Source of the DNA: Rhynchopus euleeides
Taxonomy: Eukaryota; Euglenozoa; Diplonemea; Diplonemida; Diplonemidae
Assembly (NCBI GenBank): GCA_963210315.1
Contig: OY723302.1
Span: forward strand, 1,054,001 to 1,118,000
DNA: 64,000 nt
Direction: 5' to 3'
Shown here: piece after piece, positions 41,942 through 53,473 of the stretch
Layout: each line of letters opens with the position of its first letter
Numbering within the stretch: the stretch's first letter is position 1
The notes under the pieces: model-generated
Told to the model about the DNA's origin: nothing
The model's database searches: none
Seen by the model: only the letters and a program-made list of their open reading frames with translations
Program-made: the position numbers and the translations under genes

Positions 41942-42554
41942 AGGGGAAACAGGGGGAGGGGGATCGGCAGCTTGTGAGCGGGACATTGTACGGCGCCTAT
42001 GCAACAAGGGCCTCCTTATTGCCATGTTGTTCTGCGAAGCGCCTTTCGCTTGGGTGTGAGGCGAAAAGGAAAAAAAAGGGTCTGTGCCCCACACGGCCAG
42101 CTTCTCCTTTGCCTGGGGCCGTGGGTTCCGTTGTGGAGGGGCGCGAAAGCCCCTTTTTGTGTGTAGATAGAACTGTGCCTCCTCCGCCCTCGCTCAACAC
42201 AACACTGGCCCCATCCCAAACCTGCAGGGGTAGGTGGGGGAGGTGGCTGTGTTGCTGTCAAGAGGCGTCTGTTTCGCACGCCCCCGCTTGTGTAGTATCC
42301 GCTGGTGTTTCTCTTTCATTTGTCATACACTGTGCAGTTGAAAACCCGCGGCGCCGCCAGCCCCCACCCCACCCCACCCCCCCTACCCCCCCCTCGCTTT
42401 ACCTCCGCGTTGCTGCGAAGCCTCCATCTCTCCCCCCTTCTCGCACTCATACCGAGTGGAGGGAGAGAGAGCTCTAACCCTGTGTCCATTTCGTCTACCT
42501 CACCACCCCAACCCCTCAGGCAGGGCAGGGGACCCCCACCAGCCCACCCCCAGC
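41942..42554. other. Intergenic stretch
   Basis: No exon-like frame; C-rich tracts (42355-42395, 42505-42518) precede the next gene. Confidence 0.5.
42518..42519 (+). promoter_or_regulatory. Candidate spliced-leader acceptor AG
   Basis: CACCACCCCAACCCCTCAG ends 35 bp before ATG 42555, supporting that start over the earlier in-frame Met. Confidence 0.45.
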
Positions 42555-44970
42555 ATGGCGGGGCGCGGGTGGCTCTCCGACGCACTGCAGCGCATCGGGT
42601 GGAAGGGTGCCGTGCCCCCAGAGGCAGAGGCGGAGCTGGAAGCGCCGGACTGCGCCGCCCTGAAGAAGGCGATATGCAGGCTGGGGTCGTCGGACGTCTT
42701 CACGCAGGAGGAGCTGGCGACATTCCGCAGGCTGGAGGCGGACAAACGGGCGTTGTTCGGAGGGGACCTGGCGTGCGCTGTTGCGGAGGCAGGGTTGGAT
42801 GAAGACCCACGCCTGGCTGCAGACTATGCGCATGAGGCTGCGTCGCAGCAGCGCAAAGACTTGGATAGGCTGCAGCGGAGATGTCAGGTCCTGAAGTCGC
42901 AGCAGTATCAATTCGCCACCCTGGCACGCCAGGCGCAGAGCGAGTCGGAGGCCCTCCGCGAGGCAGCCGACGAGCGGGAGGCGGCGCTCAACCGGCACTA
43001 CAACACCGCGGCACAGGCCCTCAACGCCAACGAGTCGCAGTGCCTCGGCACCGCCGCAACCCTGTCGGCGGGTGCCCTGCGCAGCCCACACCTCCTCTTC
43101 AGCTACTGTGACAGCTCCGATTTGGAGAAGTCGCTCGCGGTGCTGACGGAGCTGGCTCGCGGCCTGCAGGAGGGGCTTGAGGTGCCGCCGCCACCCGGGT
43201 GGGGCGCCGCCTGCGCCGAGGCGCGTCGGGTGGAGGATGCGCACCTGGTGTCGCTGTTCAGCGTGGCGTGCGCGCGGAGCGAGAAGGCGGCGTCGGATGC
43301 GGAGCTGGACTACCTCCGCTCGGTGGCGGGTGGGGGCAACCCTGATGTCGAGGTGGAGCCGGAGCGGCTGCGCTCCGCGATACGCGCCGCGCAGACCGGC
43401 GTGGAGGCGGGCAGGGCGGAGGTCAAGGCGAAGGCGCGCGAGCTCCTCTCCGCCCTGCGGGATGCAGGCGCCGCTGTGCCCGTCGGCACCGGAGGGCACA
43501 CACACCAGGGGTCTGACTTCTCCGACCGCGCCTTCGAGATCCAGCGCGACTCCCTGAAGGAGGACATCGAAGCGTTGGATGATGCACTCTACTTCCAACG
43601 CCAGGCATACGCCCTCTCTGTGATGGCTCGGGGGTGGCTCGACAGGGAGGCGGGGGTGGCTGCTGTGCTGAAGGATAACTCCTCTCTCGGTGCGACTAGC
43701 CTCCGCAACCACGCAGACCTGGGCACGCGCGTGGTGTTGGCTGCGCAGGCGATGGCGTCGCAGACCATTTCCTCAGAGAAGCAGCGCCTGCTTGCGGTGC
43801 ACAACCCTGCGCACCCTGCTGCAGGGGGGCTCGGTGGGGCTCCTGTCACCAACCTGGTATGCCGGGGGCTGCTGCTTGCTGCTGTGCCTCGGGAGCCATC
43901 GGGAGGGAGATGGGTGTATTGCCACACCTCCACACCTCCACACCACAACACCACCACCCCCACAGGGCGAGGCTGTCAGCAGCACGGCGTACGACGTGGC
44001 AAACCTCGAGGGTGCCGTGTCGCAGGGCAGGGCAGAGGGTGCCTCTGCCAGCACCGCTGTGATGGAGGGGTACCGGCAGCTGCTGCTGTGCCTCGAGAGC
44101 CACCGGGAGGGCGGCGCGGGGAGTGGGGGTGGCGTGTCCGTCCCGCAGACGTATTTCGAAGGGGATCTGGCTGAGCTGCGCGACGCGGTCGACGCGGCGA
44201 GCGACAGGATGCTCGATGCGATGGACGCAATCGCCGAGGCGAAGGGGAGGGCCGACACCTCCTGGACACACGACGTCGCGAAGGGGGCTGTCTCCTTCCA
44301 GTCGGCAATCGAAACGCCACCCAGGGCACTCGCAGACCCCCACACTGCCGCGGCGCAGCCGCGGCGTGGGGAGCGGCGTGACGACACGATGAACACATCT
44401 GCCATGTCCGCCGCATCTGGTGTGTCGGCAGCGTCACGCGCGTCGCACGGCAGCACCTCCGTGCAGCGCCTGATGGAGACGATGGGCACCCCGCAGCAGC
44501 AGGACAGGCCAGGCGAGCGGAGGATCCGCTTCGACGACAGGGTGGTGGAGGAGAGGCAGCGGCGCGGCGAGCGTGGGGCGGATAAGGCGGATAGCCCTTA
44601 CCAGGCGCGGCCCAAGGGTGTGGTGGAGAGGCCTGCTGCTGCTGCTGTGTCGGGCGGCGGCACCCCTGCCCGGAGCCCGCCCAGCCCTGGGAGGGTGACC
44701 CCGCAGAAGCGAGGCATGTCCCCGCGTGTGGCGTCGCCAGGCGCGACGCCGCCGAAAGGGAAGCGTCCCACCGCGCAGACTGTCCCGCAGGACCTGCCGG
44801 TGGTGTCGGGTGGTGGGGGTGGTGGTGCGCCGGCGGCGGCGGCGGCGGCGCCCACGCATCGCGTCCCCTCCTTCCTCCTCCGCCCCGACGGGACAAAAAT
44901 GACACCCCAAGAGTATAAGCAGCGCAACAGGGATCTCCTGAAGAGCATCCACGCAAACAGGCGTGGGTAG
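42555..44970 (+). CDS. HAUS3/AUG3-like augmin subunit (probable)
   Basis: Exons 42555-43856 and 43966-44970 encode about 768 residues. The intron begins GTATGCCG and ends CCACAG. Augmin binds spindle microtubules and recruits gamma-tubulin for branched nucleation. The HAUS3-like layout is visible: an N-terminal globular part with LSDALQRIGW, then VFTQEELATFRRLEADKRAL and FGGDL. It is followed by long coiled coils (RKDLDRLQRRCQVLKSQQYQ), a LNANESQCLGTAATLSAGAL segment and LLFSYCDSSDLEKSLAVL, which parallels the plant AUG3 NLEM...YSDF region. RDSLKEDIEALDDALYFQRQ resembles the later AUG3 helices. The C-terminal third (from about 560) is a disordered Ser/Pro/Arg-rich extension ending KMTPQEYKQRNRDLLKS. 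The assignment rests on pattern resemblance, so another coiled-coil family remains possible. Confidence 0.65.
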
Positions 44971-45785
44971 AGCGCGGTATATAATGTGTGGGGCTGACAC
45001 AGGATCTTCAGTATGGGGCTCCGTAGATGTGGGGGGGGGGGGGGTTTTTGACGGTAGAGTCGTTATGTGGGGGGTGCCATCTGTATTTTTGAGTGAAGTG
45101 GGGTCGGTTCTCTGCGGCCTTGCTCTGCTCAGGATGCGCCCGATTGGAGGATAGATTTTCTTTGGCTGTGTTTGTCTTCGAGCCCCCGTGCGGGCTCTGC
45201 TGTGTTAGAGGAATATGTAAGAAGCAGTGTGTGCTCCCCCCATCACACGCTCAGCCTCTGTGACCTCCGCCCCCCCCCCCCCCCCCGCCCCCACCCGCTC
45301 TCCCCCATTTCCCAGCAGAAATTATCCCATGAAAGGGCCACCACTGCAGCCACTAGCATACTCCATCACACCACCACCAAGCACACCCGTAACATTGTTA
45401 CACACCTCCCCCCCTCACCCCTTCGGATTTCAGACACAACCTGCATAACGAGTGAAGGGTGATCATTCTTGTGCTCCCTTCAAATTCGATTTCACTACCC
45501 CCACCCCCTTCGCAGGCAGCGCCGCCTACACAAAAACACATCAAAACCATCAGCGGCAGCACCCCCTACTCCCCACTCCCCGGACAGCCCCTGTGTGCCC
45601 AAACATCAGTTGTGAGCGCTCTCTCCCCTCCCTCCTCTCCCCCCCCCTTCCCTCAGTGGGGAACGGGGAGGGGGGGGAGGGGGGGCTTTCCGAAGAGAGG
45701 TGACAGCGTGTGCGATACATTCGGCTGCGCTTTGAATTCCCCTTAGGAGGGGGTGGGGTGGGGGGGGGGGGGGTGGGGAGGAAGG
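44971..45785. other. Intergenic stretch, C- and G-run rich
   Basis: G and C runs (45031-45044, 45270-45285, 45754-45775) and pyrimidine tracts. No gene seen. Confidence 0.5.
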
Positions 45786-48700
45786 ATGAAATTAGAGCCG
45801 ATAAAACGATTGTTTGGGAAATTTAACGATGCGGCGGCGCAGCCGTCTTCCTCCTCCGCCTCTGCAGGTAACGTGAGGGCGAAGGCGAAGGCCCGGAGCG
45901 GGTCCTCGCCCCCAGACCTGGGAACCGCTGCACAACACGCGCAGCAGCCCCACCAGCAGAGGCGCAGCTCCACCTCTGCATTACGGAGCAGCCGGAGTGC
46001 GAGCATCGGGGCCACTGCCACTGGGCAGAGCGGTGGGATCAGTGGCGGTGCACCACCGCCCCGACAGCGGAAGACGCCGTCGCAGATTAAGCAGCCGGAG
46101 GCTGTGCTGAACGCCAGCACCGGATTTATCCCGGAGGAAGTGGGGGGGGCGCCGGGCGATGCGAAGGGAGATATCTCACCTGCAGCAATAACGGGGAAAT
46201 TCCCGGCGGATCCACCGGCGGCAGCGGCAAGCGATGGGCTGCTATCATCCAACCTGTGGGGGATGGCATTTGTTGTCGTCAAATTCGACCTGGAGGCAGG
46301 GCAGGTTATCGAGGATGTGTTCCCCGAGGGTGCCCTGTCCGCCGCGCAGAGGAAGGAGATCTGCCTGATGAGCTTTCCCGACAGCAACTCGCACATCACG
46401 CTCGACACCTGCTATGTCATCAAGCCGAAGCGACGAGGCGCCCGCCGCTATGACTACGGCTATGTCTACTTCCGGCAGAAGCGGGACCCCTCCCTCCCCA
46501 GGGGCTACCTGCAGCAGAGCCTGGTGCTGCTGTCGCGGTGGCCCTTCGTCTCCCTCCTGGAGCAGGTGCTCAAGCGTGTCGCCGGGAGGTTCTACGCGAT
46601 GTGCCCGATATCCCCAACGCCTTACCGCGAGGAGGGGTGCAGCACGTCCACTGCTCTGGTGGGGCATGTCCGCGTTGCGGAGGGGGGTGGGGGTGTGGTG
46701 GCGGCGGCACCGTCGGCTGCGGCGTGTGACGACTTGCAGCAGCCCTTCGCACACGTCATCCGAGCGGATGCCATGGAGCTCTCGGCGGGGGCGGAGCTCC
46801 CCCCTGTGGAGGCTGCGGTGGGGGCGGCGCTGGTGTGCGTGTTGGCGGGGATGGACCCCCGGCTGCACCGGCTGCCCGCGCGGCAGCAGCTGCTCGTGGA
46901 TACGCTGCAGGAGATGGCGTCGTGGTCGTACCCCGAGTCCTGCTGTGAGTTTGCCTTCCCCTTCATGGGGGGTGTGATCCGCTGGCAGGCACCCAAGTTC
47001 GTCGTCACCACCAGGGTATGGCTGGGATAGCACCGAGTGTTGGGGCCTTGGTGTTGGCGTGTCGCCTAATTGTGTTGCGTGGCTCCCCCCCCCCACTGTG
47101 CCCCACCCACCCACACCCGCGCTTTTCCCGCAGACGACGACGGTGAACTGCAGCAGGCGGGATGTGCTGCGCCCGTCACATCGGATACGCAGCGCGACGT
47201 GGCACCTGCAGGCGCGGCATGCGTCGATGCGCCCCCCCCTGCAGGCACGCAGGGAAAGCGAGGTCAGCGCTGTGAGCACGCTCAGCACAGACGCCACACC
47301 GGTGCACTCGCCCCTGGGGAGGAAGCTGGACGACAGCAAGGTCAACGCAAGCGTGCTGGACAGGCTGAGCGGGACGCGCTATGTGCTGGGTGAGATCCCT
47401 CTGTACTCTACGTTCCGAGCGCTGCTCAAACGCCTGTGGCGCCTGTGGGAGCTGAGCCTGCTCGGGGAGCCGCTCTGCGTGCTCTCCAAGACGCCCACCG
47501 TCAGCTCTGCCGCGGTGCTGGCCATCGCATCCCTCATCCACCCCATCTCGTCGTGCGCCGACACACGCCCCTACTTCTCGGTGCAGGACCCGGACTTCCG
47601 CTACATCTCGAAGATACCGCCTGCGAAGTTTGCCAACAAGGGGCCCATCATCGGGGCGACAAATCCTTACTTTCTGAAGGTGCTGAAGGCTTGGCCACAC
47701 CTGTTGGTACTTGACGACCACCAGACCCTGGAGTACGTCTCGCAGCAGTCCAACGCAGGGGATGACAGCGAGGCAGGGATCGACGAAGCCTCCCCGCCGC
47801 TGTCCCCGCAGGCGAAGCCAGCGCCGACACCTCAAGGGGGCACCGCCAGCAGCGGCATCGCCAGCGGGCTGAAGAGCCTCGTCACCAGCAAGACGGTGCG
47901 CGAGAGGCTCCTGTCGGAGTACCAGGAAGTGTTTGTCAGCGACAGGGCATACGCCGTTAACGACAGCGCAGATATTGTCCGTGCCGTCACCTCCCAGCTC
48001 ATGGTGGGGGACGACGCGATGACGGATCAGGTCAACAGCAACGTGCTGCGGAGCCACTTCCTCCATCTGACTGACAACTTCCTCAAACCCCTCGTCAACT
48101 GCTTCACATACCTGTGGGACAACGACTCCACACTCTTCGCGCTGCGGAAGAAGGGGTTCCGCGCGAGATATACCCGAGACCATTTCAAAAACCACGTGCG
48201 AAACCACGGGTATGTCAAGAAGATCTTCAAGCGCGACTCCAAAAGGGTGTTCAACCTGTACGACAGGTTTGTCGACGGGTGCCATTTTGAGAACTGGCTG
48301 GAGGAGAGGGTGGTGGAGCGGTTCAAGCTGGAGCTGTCCCTCAGCAACCCGGCCTGCTTCGCGGAGGAGCTGGGCGAGGGGCAGCGCATCGAGGTCTTCA
48401 TGATCCTCTGCAGCGAGCTCGCCTCGGAGGAGATGCAGCTCGCGAGGGACAGCGCCCACATCGGGCTCCTCCTGACACACATCAACGCGGTTCTGCAGAG
48501 CCTCCCCCAGCCGATGCACAAACCGCTGCTCCGCTCCCACTATAAAACAGCATGGGGCAGCGACACAACCCTCCCTCCCTGGGCCGTCGAGTCAGAGATG
48601 GAAAGCGGTGCTGCCTCCCCAACCTTCTCCCCTGAATCGCAACCCGCAGCACCCCCGAGCGAAGCCCAGCCCGAAGGGCCAGGCTCTGGACAGCCCGGCG

Positions 48701-48933
48701 GGGCTGCTGCCTCCTGCGCAGCTGCGGCTGATGAGGAGGATGACGACGACGGGGCGGGGAGTGACACGGGCCTGGATTCGTGGAGGGCCCGCGTGAAAGC
48801 TGCGGAGAGCCAGTCGCTCACCCCGCCCCCGCAGGACGGGGATGTGATGTCGCCGACGGCGTCGGTGTCCCCGACCCCCTCGGAGCCCCGCGCGTTTCCC
48901 GGGGCAGAGGAGGGCGCCGTTGAGGTGGTCTAG
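45786..48933 (+). CDS. DENND6-like Rab guanine nucleotide exchange factor
   Basis: Exons 45786-47015 and 47134-48933 encode about 1009 residues. The intron runs from GTATGGCT to CCCGCAG. DENND6 (AFI1-related) proteins activate Rab14-type GTPases in endosomal recycling. Family signatures are clear: AFVVVKFDLEAGQVIEDVFP, CLMSFPDSNSH, YGYVYFRQKRD, RGYLQQSLVLLSRWPF, FYAMCP, then in exon 2 LWRLWELSLLGEPLCVLSKT and TRPYFSVQDPDFRYI, IGATNPYFLKVLKAWPHLL. Compared with animal DENND6 (about 600 residues), it has a longer basic/Ser-rich N-terminus, a Gly/Ala insert near 340 and a long disordered acidic C-terminus. The last part of the coding sequence and the 3' flank are duplicated downstream. Confidence 0.9.
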
Positions 48934-49962
48934 AGGAGGGTCGGGTGGGTGAGAGAAAAGGGGGAGGGAGGGGGGGGGGGGAGGTGAAAGAAGGAAGGAA
49001 GCAAGCAAGAGGGGAATGGGATGACGTAGTAGAGGTGTGTCGAGAGTGGCATCCCCCCCCCCCTCCCCTCGGGAGCCTGCGTGTGCTATATTTCGGGTGT
49101 TTCTTTTTTGCAGGGGGTGGCAAAGAAGGGTGGGGTGGGGATCGTGCGTGCTAGGGAGATAGTGGGTGGTGGTGAGCGGAGGGGCGGGCCTGCCCCTCGA
49201 AACCAGAAAATGCAGCAAAAAAAATGCTGCCGGCAGCGCATGTGGGGGGGGGGGGTGGGGTGGGGGGGGTCGGTGGTGCGACACCAGCGAAACTAACTAT
49301 AAATCCCCCCCCCCCCCCCATCCCCAAGAGGGTGTTTCTTATCAAACGCGCGCCCCTCCCTCATCCAACCCGCCCTTCCACGCTTCTCCTTCCGTACGAT
49401 CGATCTGAAAGCCCATCGGCTTCGAAATGAGATGGGATGTTGGCGGACAGGCTGCTGTACCTCAGTAACTAGGGCGGCAGCCCACTCAAATCGGACTAGA
49501 CTGGCTGAAGACCCCCTTCATAAAGTGAAGGAAGAATGGGCGAATATAGGGCGATAGGCGAATCGCCCGCACTGTATTCCTAGAGGAGTGGGAGGGGGGG
49601 GGGGGGCGGGTCGCTACAAACAGCACGACGCTCTGTGCATTCTACACGATTACAAAAGAGATTCAGTGTGTGAGTAATGGGGGAGGGGGGTGGGCGATAG
49701 TTATGAAGACGGGGGGGGGGAGTGGGGAGGTGCGGGTGTGTGTTGTGTGTAGTTAGTCTTCCAACAAAATGGGGTTCTTTTGTCCCGTTGTCGGACAAAC
49801 AAAGAACGCAACTCCAAGGGGGCCCTCGCTACCAAGTGTGACTGAGTGAGAAAAAGTGAGAAGTCAGCCATGTTTGGCTGAACACTGACGACTCGTGACT
49901 CACAGTGACTCGTAGCGAGGACCCGCAGGCCTCTGGCTAATTCGGGTCGAACGTTAAGTTTC
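48862..49962 (+). repeat. Tandem duplication unit, copy 1 (1101 bp)
   Basis: It begins TCGGTGTCCCCGACC inside the DENND6 coding sequence and includes the stop, G/A-rich 3' flank, a TAATTCGGGTCGAACG segment and a copy of element D. Copy 2 starts at 49963, an offset of 1101 bp, with very few differences, mostly in G/C run length. Confidence 0.92.
49819..49925 (-). mobile_element. Element D, copy 1 (in tandem unit 1)
   Basis: A 107-108 bp element with ends GGGGCCCTCGCTAC and GTAGCGAGGACCC, and an internal AGCCA...TGGCT palindrome. Flanks are CAAG and CAGG, a near 4-bp match. No coding capacity, so it is a very short MITE. Confidence 0.75.
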
Positions 49963-50867
49963 TCGGTGTCCCCGACCCCCTCGGAGCCCCGCGCGTTTCC
50001 CGGGGCAGAGGAGGGCGCCGTTGAGGTGGTCTAGAGGAGGGTCGGGTGGGTGAGAGAAAAGGGGGAGGGAGGGGGGGGGGGAGGTGAAAGAAGGAAGGAA
50101 GCAAGCAAGAGGGGAATGGGATGACGTAGTAGAGGTGTGTCGAGAGTGGCATCCCCCCCCCCCCTCCCCTCGGGAGCCTGCGTGTGCTATATTTCGGGTG
50201 TTTCTTTTTTGCAGGGGGTGGCAAAGAAGGGTGGGGTGGGGATCGTGCGTGCTAGGGAGATAGTGGGTGGTGGTGAGCGGAGGGGCGGGCCTGCCCCTCG
50301 AAACCAGAAAATGCAGCAAAAAAAATGCTGCCGGCAGCGCATGTGGGGGGGGGGGGGTGGGGTGGGGGGGGTCGGTGGTGCGACACCAGCGAAACTAACT
50401 ATAAATCCCCCCCCCCCCCCATCCCCAAGAGGGTGTTTCTTATCAAACGCGCGCCCCTCCCTCATCCAACCCGCCCTTCCACGCTTCTCCTTCCGTACGA
50501 TCGATCTGAAAGCCCATCGGCTTCGAAATGAGATGGGATGTTGGCGGACAGGCTGCTGTACCTCAGTAACTAGGGCGGCAGCCCACTCAAATCGGACTAG
50601 ACTGGCTGAAGACCCCCTTCATAAAGTGAAGGAAGAATGGGCGAATATAGGGCGATAGGCGAATCGCCCGCACTGTATTCCTAGAGGAGTGGGAGGGGGG
50701 GGGGGGGGCGGGTCGCTACCACGGTGGGATCTTGTAAATTTTACATGTATAACTACAAGTATATACATGTATTATACATGTATAATACTTGCATGTCAAC
50801 TATTATACATGTATAATACATGTATAATACATGTATATGCCTGAAATATACATGTAAAATACATGTA

Positions 50868-51212
50868 CCGTATACGTAAATATTATGGAACGTAAATATT
50901 ATGGAACGGGCCCATTTTTGGCCGGTCCGTTCCATAATATTTACGTTCCATAATATTTACAGGGCCAGTTGGGGACTCGGTGGTGAGGACGGCTTGCGTC
51001 AGGAATCGCGCGAAAAGTGCACGAGTAGGTCCCGTCAGGGACTCTGTATGCCGTCCGATCACCTGGTCCAAGTCCCCGAGTCGCAGAAAGCCCTGTAAAT
51101 ATTATGGAACGAAAAAAATCTGGAACGCCAACCCACCAGCGTTCCAAAATATTTACGTTCCATAATATTTACGTTCCATAATATTTACGTTCCAAAATAT
51201 TTACGTATACGG
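50868..51212. mobile_element. MITE C, copy 1, TA site, inside element A
   Basis: The ends are CCGTATACGTAAATATT and its inverse, flanked by TA (50866-50867, 51213-51214). Repeated GTAAATATTATGGAACG words form subterminal hairpins at both ends. The core, about 150 bp (50963-51096, with CGGACGGCATACAGAG-type sequence on the minus strand), is nearly identical to the copy at 61551-61879, in the opposite orientation. The empty site ACATGTATATCAAGTA is seen in the other arm of element A. Confidence 0.92.
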
Positions 51213-51223
51213 TATATCAAGTA

Positions 51224-51780
51224 AAGGGGGGTCACAGCTATTGTTTACCTGGCTTCATGTAAATAGTAGATGTGCATGTAAATAATAGCTGTGAATAATA
51301 TTCACTGTAAACAATACGTGTAAATGATTTTACACGCACGTACTGTTTACATAGTTCAGCATTTTTTTTCGAAACCTGTGCGGAATCGCGATTTTCCACT
51401 TCCATTGTCCTTTTCGGACTCCGTGCGGATCGTAGTGGGGTCATTTTGGTGGTATCGGTGCCAAGATTCATCCATGAAATGTTGGTCTGATTCAGTGACT
51501 GGGAGGCAGCTAGCCCACCACACCACCCACCCAGGCGGGACCCCCTCACCGGGCTTTCCAAACCCGGTTCTTTTGAACGTTTGGAACCTGCGCGGATCCT
51601 GGTGGGGTCACTTTGGTGACAGAGGCACCAAGTCTCACTCCTCAGAGCACCTTGGAAATATTTTTGAACCCCCCGAAAAATAAAATAATTGCACGTAAAT
51701 AATAATCGGATGTAAACAATACATGTAAATAATTTTATGTAAACAATACCTGTAGGTAAACAATAGTCGTGAGGGGGGTT
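51224..51780. mobile_element. Element B, short copy, TA site, inside element A
   Basis: It starts AAGGGGGGTCACAGCTATTG and ends GACTATTG-type inverse CAATAGTCGTGAGGGGGGTT, with TA at 51222-51223 and 51781-51782. Subterminal GTAAATAATA and GTAAACAATA words repeat at both ends. The empty site TCAAGTAAAAATACATG is present, inverted, at about 52364-52380. Confidence 0.88.
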
Positions 51781-51844
51781 TAAAAATACATGTATAATAC
51801 TTGCATGTCAACTATTATACATGTATCTTTACTTGATATACATG

Positions 51845-51952
51845 GGGGGACCTCGCTACGAGTCACTGTGAGTCACGAGTCGTCAGTTTTCAGCCAAACG
51901 TGGCTGACTTCTCACTTTTTCTCACTCAGTCACACTTGGTAGCGAGGGCCCC
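51845..51952 (+). mobile_element. Element D, copy 2, CATG duplication
   Basis: 108 bp, flanked by CATG at 51841-51844 and 51953-51956. Ends GGGGGACCTCGCTACGAG and GTAGCGAGGGCCC. Inserted in the ACATGTA-rich palindrome of element A. Confidence 0.88.
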
Positions 51953-52193
51953 CATGTATTTTACATGTATATTTCATGCATTTACATGTATTTTACATGT
52001 ATAATACTTGTCATGCAAGTATTATACATGTAAAATACTTGCATGACAAGTAAAATACTTGCATGCAAGTAAAATACATGTATTTTACTTGCATGCAAGT
52101 ATTTTACTTGTCATGCAAGTATTTTACATGTATAATACTTGCATGACAAGTATTATACATGTAAAATACATGTAAATGCATGAAATATACATG

Positions 52194-52301
52194 GGGGCCC
52201 TCGCTACGAGTCACTGTGAGTCACGAGTCGTCAGTTGTCAGCCAAACATGGCTGACTTCTCACTTTTTCTCACTCAGTCACACTTGGTAGCGAGGGCCCC
52301 C
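52194..52301 (+). mobile_element. Element D, copy 3, CATG duplication
   Basis: 108 bp, flanked by CATG at 52190-52193 and 52302-52305. It sits in the opposite arm of element A from copy 2. Confidence 0.88.
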
Positions 52302-52776
52302 CATGTAAAATACATGTATATCAAGTAAAGATACATGTATAATAGTTGACATGCAAGTATTATACATGTATTTTTACTTGATATACATGTATTTTACATG
52401 TATATTTCAGGCATATACATGTATTATACATGTATAATAGTTGACATGCAAGTATTATACATGTATAATACATGTATATACTTGTAGTTATACATGTAAA
52501 ATTTACAAGATCCCACCGTGACAAACAGCACGACGCTCTGTGCATTCTAAACGGGGGTCACAGCTATTGTTTACCTAGCTTTATGTAAATAGTAAATGTG
52601 CATGTAAATAATAGCTGTAAATAATATTCCATGTAAACAATACATGTAAATAATTTTTTACACACATATTGTTTACGTATTTATGCGTTTTTTTTGCACC
52701 TTTACCTACCACCAGGGTATAAGATAGACTTTTTTTCTGGCGCTGTTTTCCGGTTTTTCTGGTTTTGAAAATTTTT

Positions 52777-52800
52777 CGCGCGCGCCTTCGGCGCGCGCGA
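52777..52800. repeat. GCGCGCGC hairpin with TTCG loop
   Basis: CGCGCGCG CCTTCGG CGCGCGCG pairs fully, with a UUCG-type loop in RNA. It may stop polymerase or act as a structural signal within element B. Confidence 0.6.
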
Positions 52801-52947
52801 CCCGCGCAAACCCTCCCAGAATCTGAGAGGGCCCGGTGCCTGCGCGCGTCCTGCCGTACTGAGGCTGCTTGGTGGGGCAGGCGCAGCAGCTGCTTTGAAA
52901 GTTTGGACTCTCGACCAAAAAACCGGTCTGGGTGCAATGTTTTTACG

Positions 52948-53010
52948 CAGGGGGGTCTGGGGGGCGGAGCCCCCCAGCCGCCGGAGGCCACGGTAGTGAA
53001 CATCTGTTCC
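52948..53010 (+). repeat. 63-bp GC hairpin repeat, copy 5
   Basis: Core and tail (GTGAACATCTGTTCC) match the other copies, inside element B. Confidence 0.85.
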
Positions 53011-53422
53011 CTACAGTCTGGATTCGCTTGTAAGTAGGAAGGCTTCGCTGTATCGCAGCCCGGCCAGCAGGAGATCACTGGTCCTTGAGGATTCAACCTT
53101 CAGGGTGGAGGAGGACGGGGGAGTGACCACTCGTGACAGGTGTGCGTTGTGGGTGGAGTGGGTGCACGACAGAATGGCCAAAGGGTCCACGAGATCTCTG
53201 CACACATTCCGTTATCGAGGAGATGGGCACCTAGCTGTGACGACAGGCAACAAACAAATCTCATCTGTTAGTTGCCCCCAATAGGCTTGGCGACCTTCAA
53301 GACTGCTTGAAAGTCGTTCGTGTTCTCGTCTCAGCCCTCCAGACAAGCAGATCTGTCTCGAGTTGGTGGGCTGTCGCCATGTATTCGATGGCACCGAGTG
53401 ACGCTGCACAGAGGCAGACGAC

Positions 53423-53473
53423 ACGGTGAACTCCAGCGGAGGTTACCCTACCTCCGCTGGAGTACACCGTGTC
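53423..53473. repeat. Inverted repeat around GGTTACCCTACC
   Basis: ACACGGTGAACTCCAGCGG and CCGCTGGAGTACACCGTGT are near-perfect inverted arms with a short loop. A second hairpin (GACATGGTGGCTGGAGTC, then CACCATG) follows at 53570-53594. Confidence 0.65.

Larger units (their letters stand above)
50720..52520. mobile_element. Palindromic element A, carrying four nested insertions
   Basis: The ends are CACGGTGGGATCTTGTAAAT, exact inverted copies, with AC on both sides. After removing the insertions (C at 50868-51212, B at 51224-51780, D at 51845-51952, D at 52194-52301), the remaining ~680 bp is one AT-rich palindrome of ACATGTATAATAC and CTTGCATG words, centred near 52050-52080. It would fold into a single hairpin. 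It encodes nothing recognisable. The two arms are close to identical, so each insertion's empty site can be read from the other arm. Confidence 0.88.
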
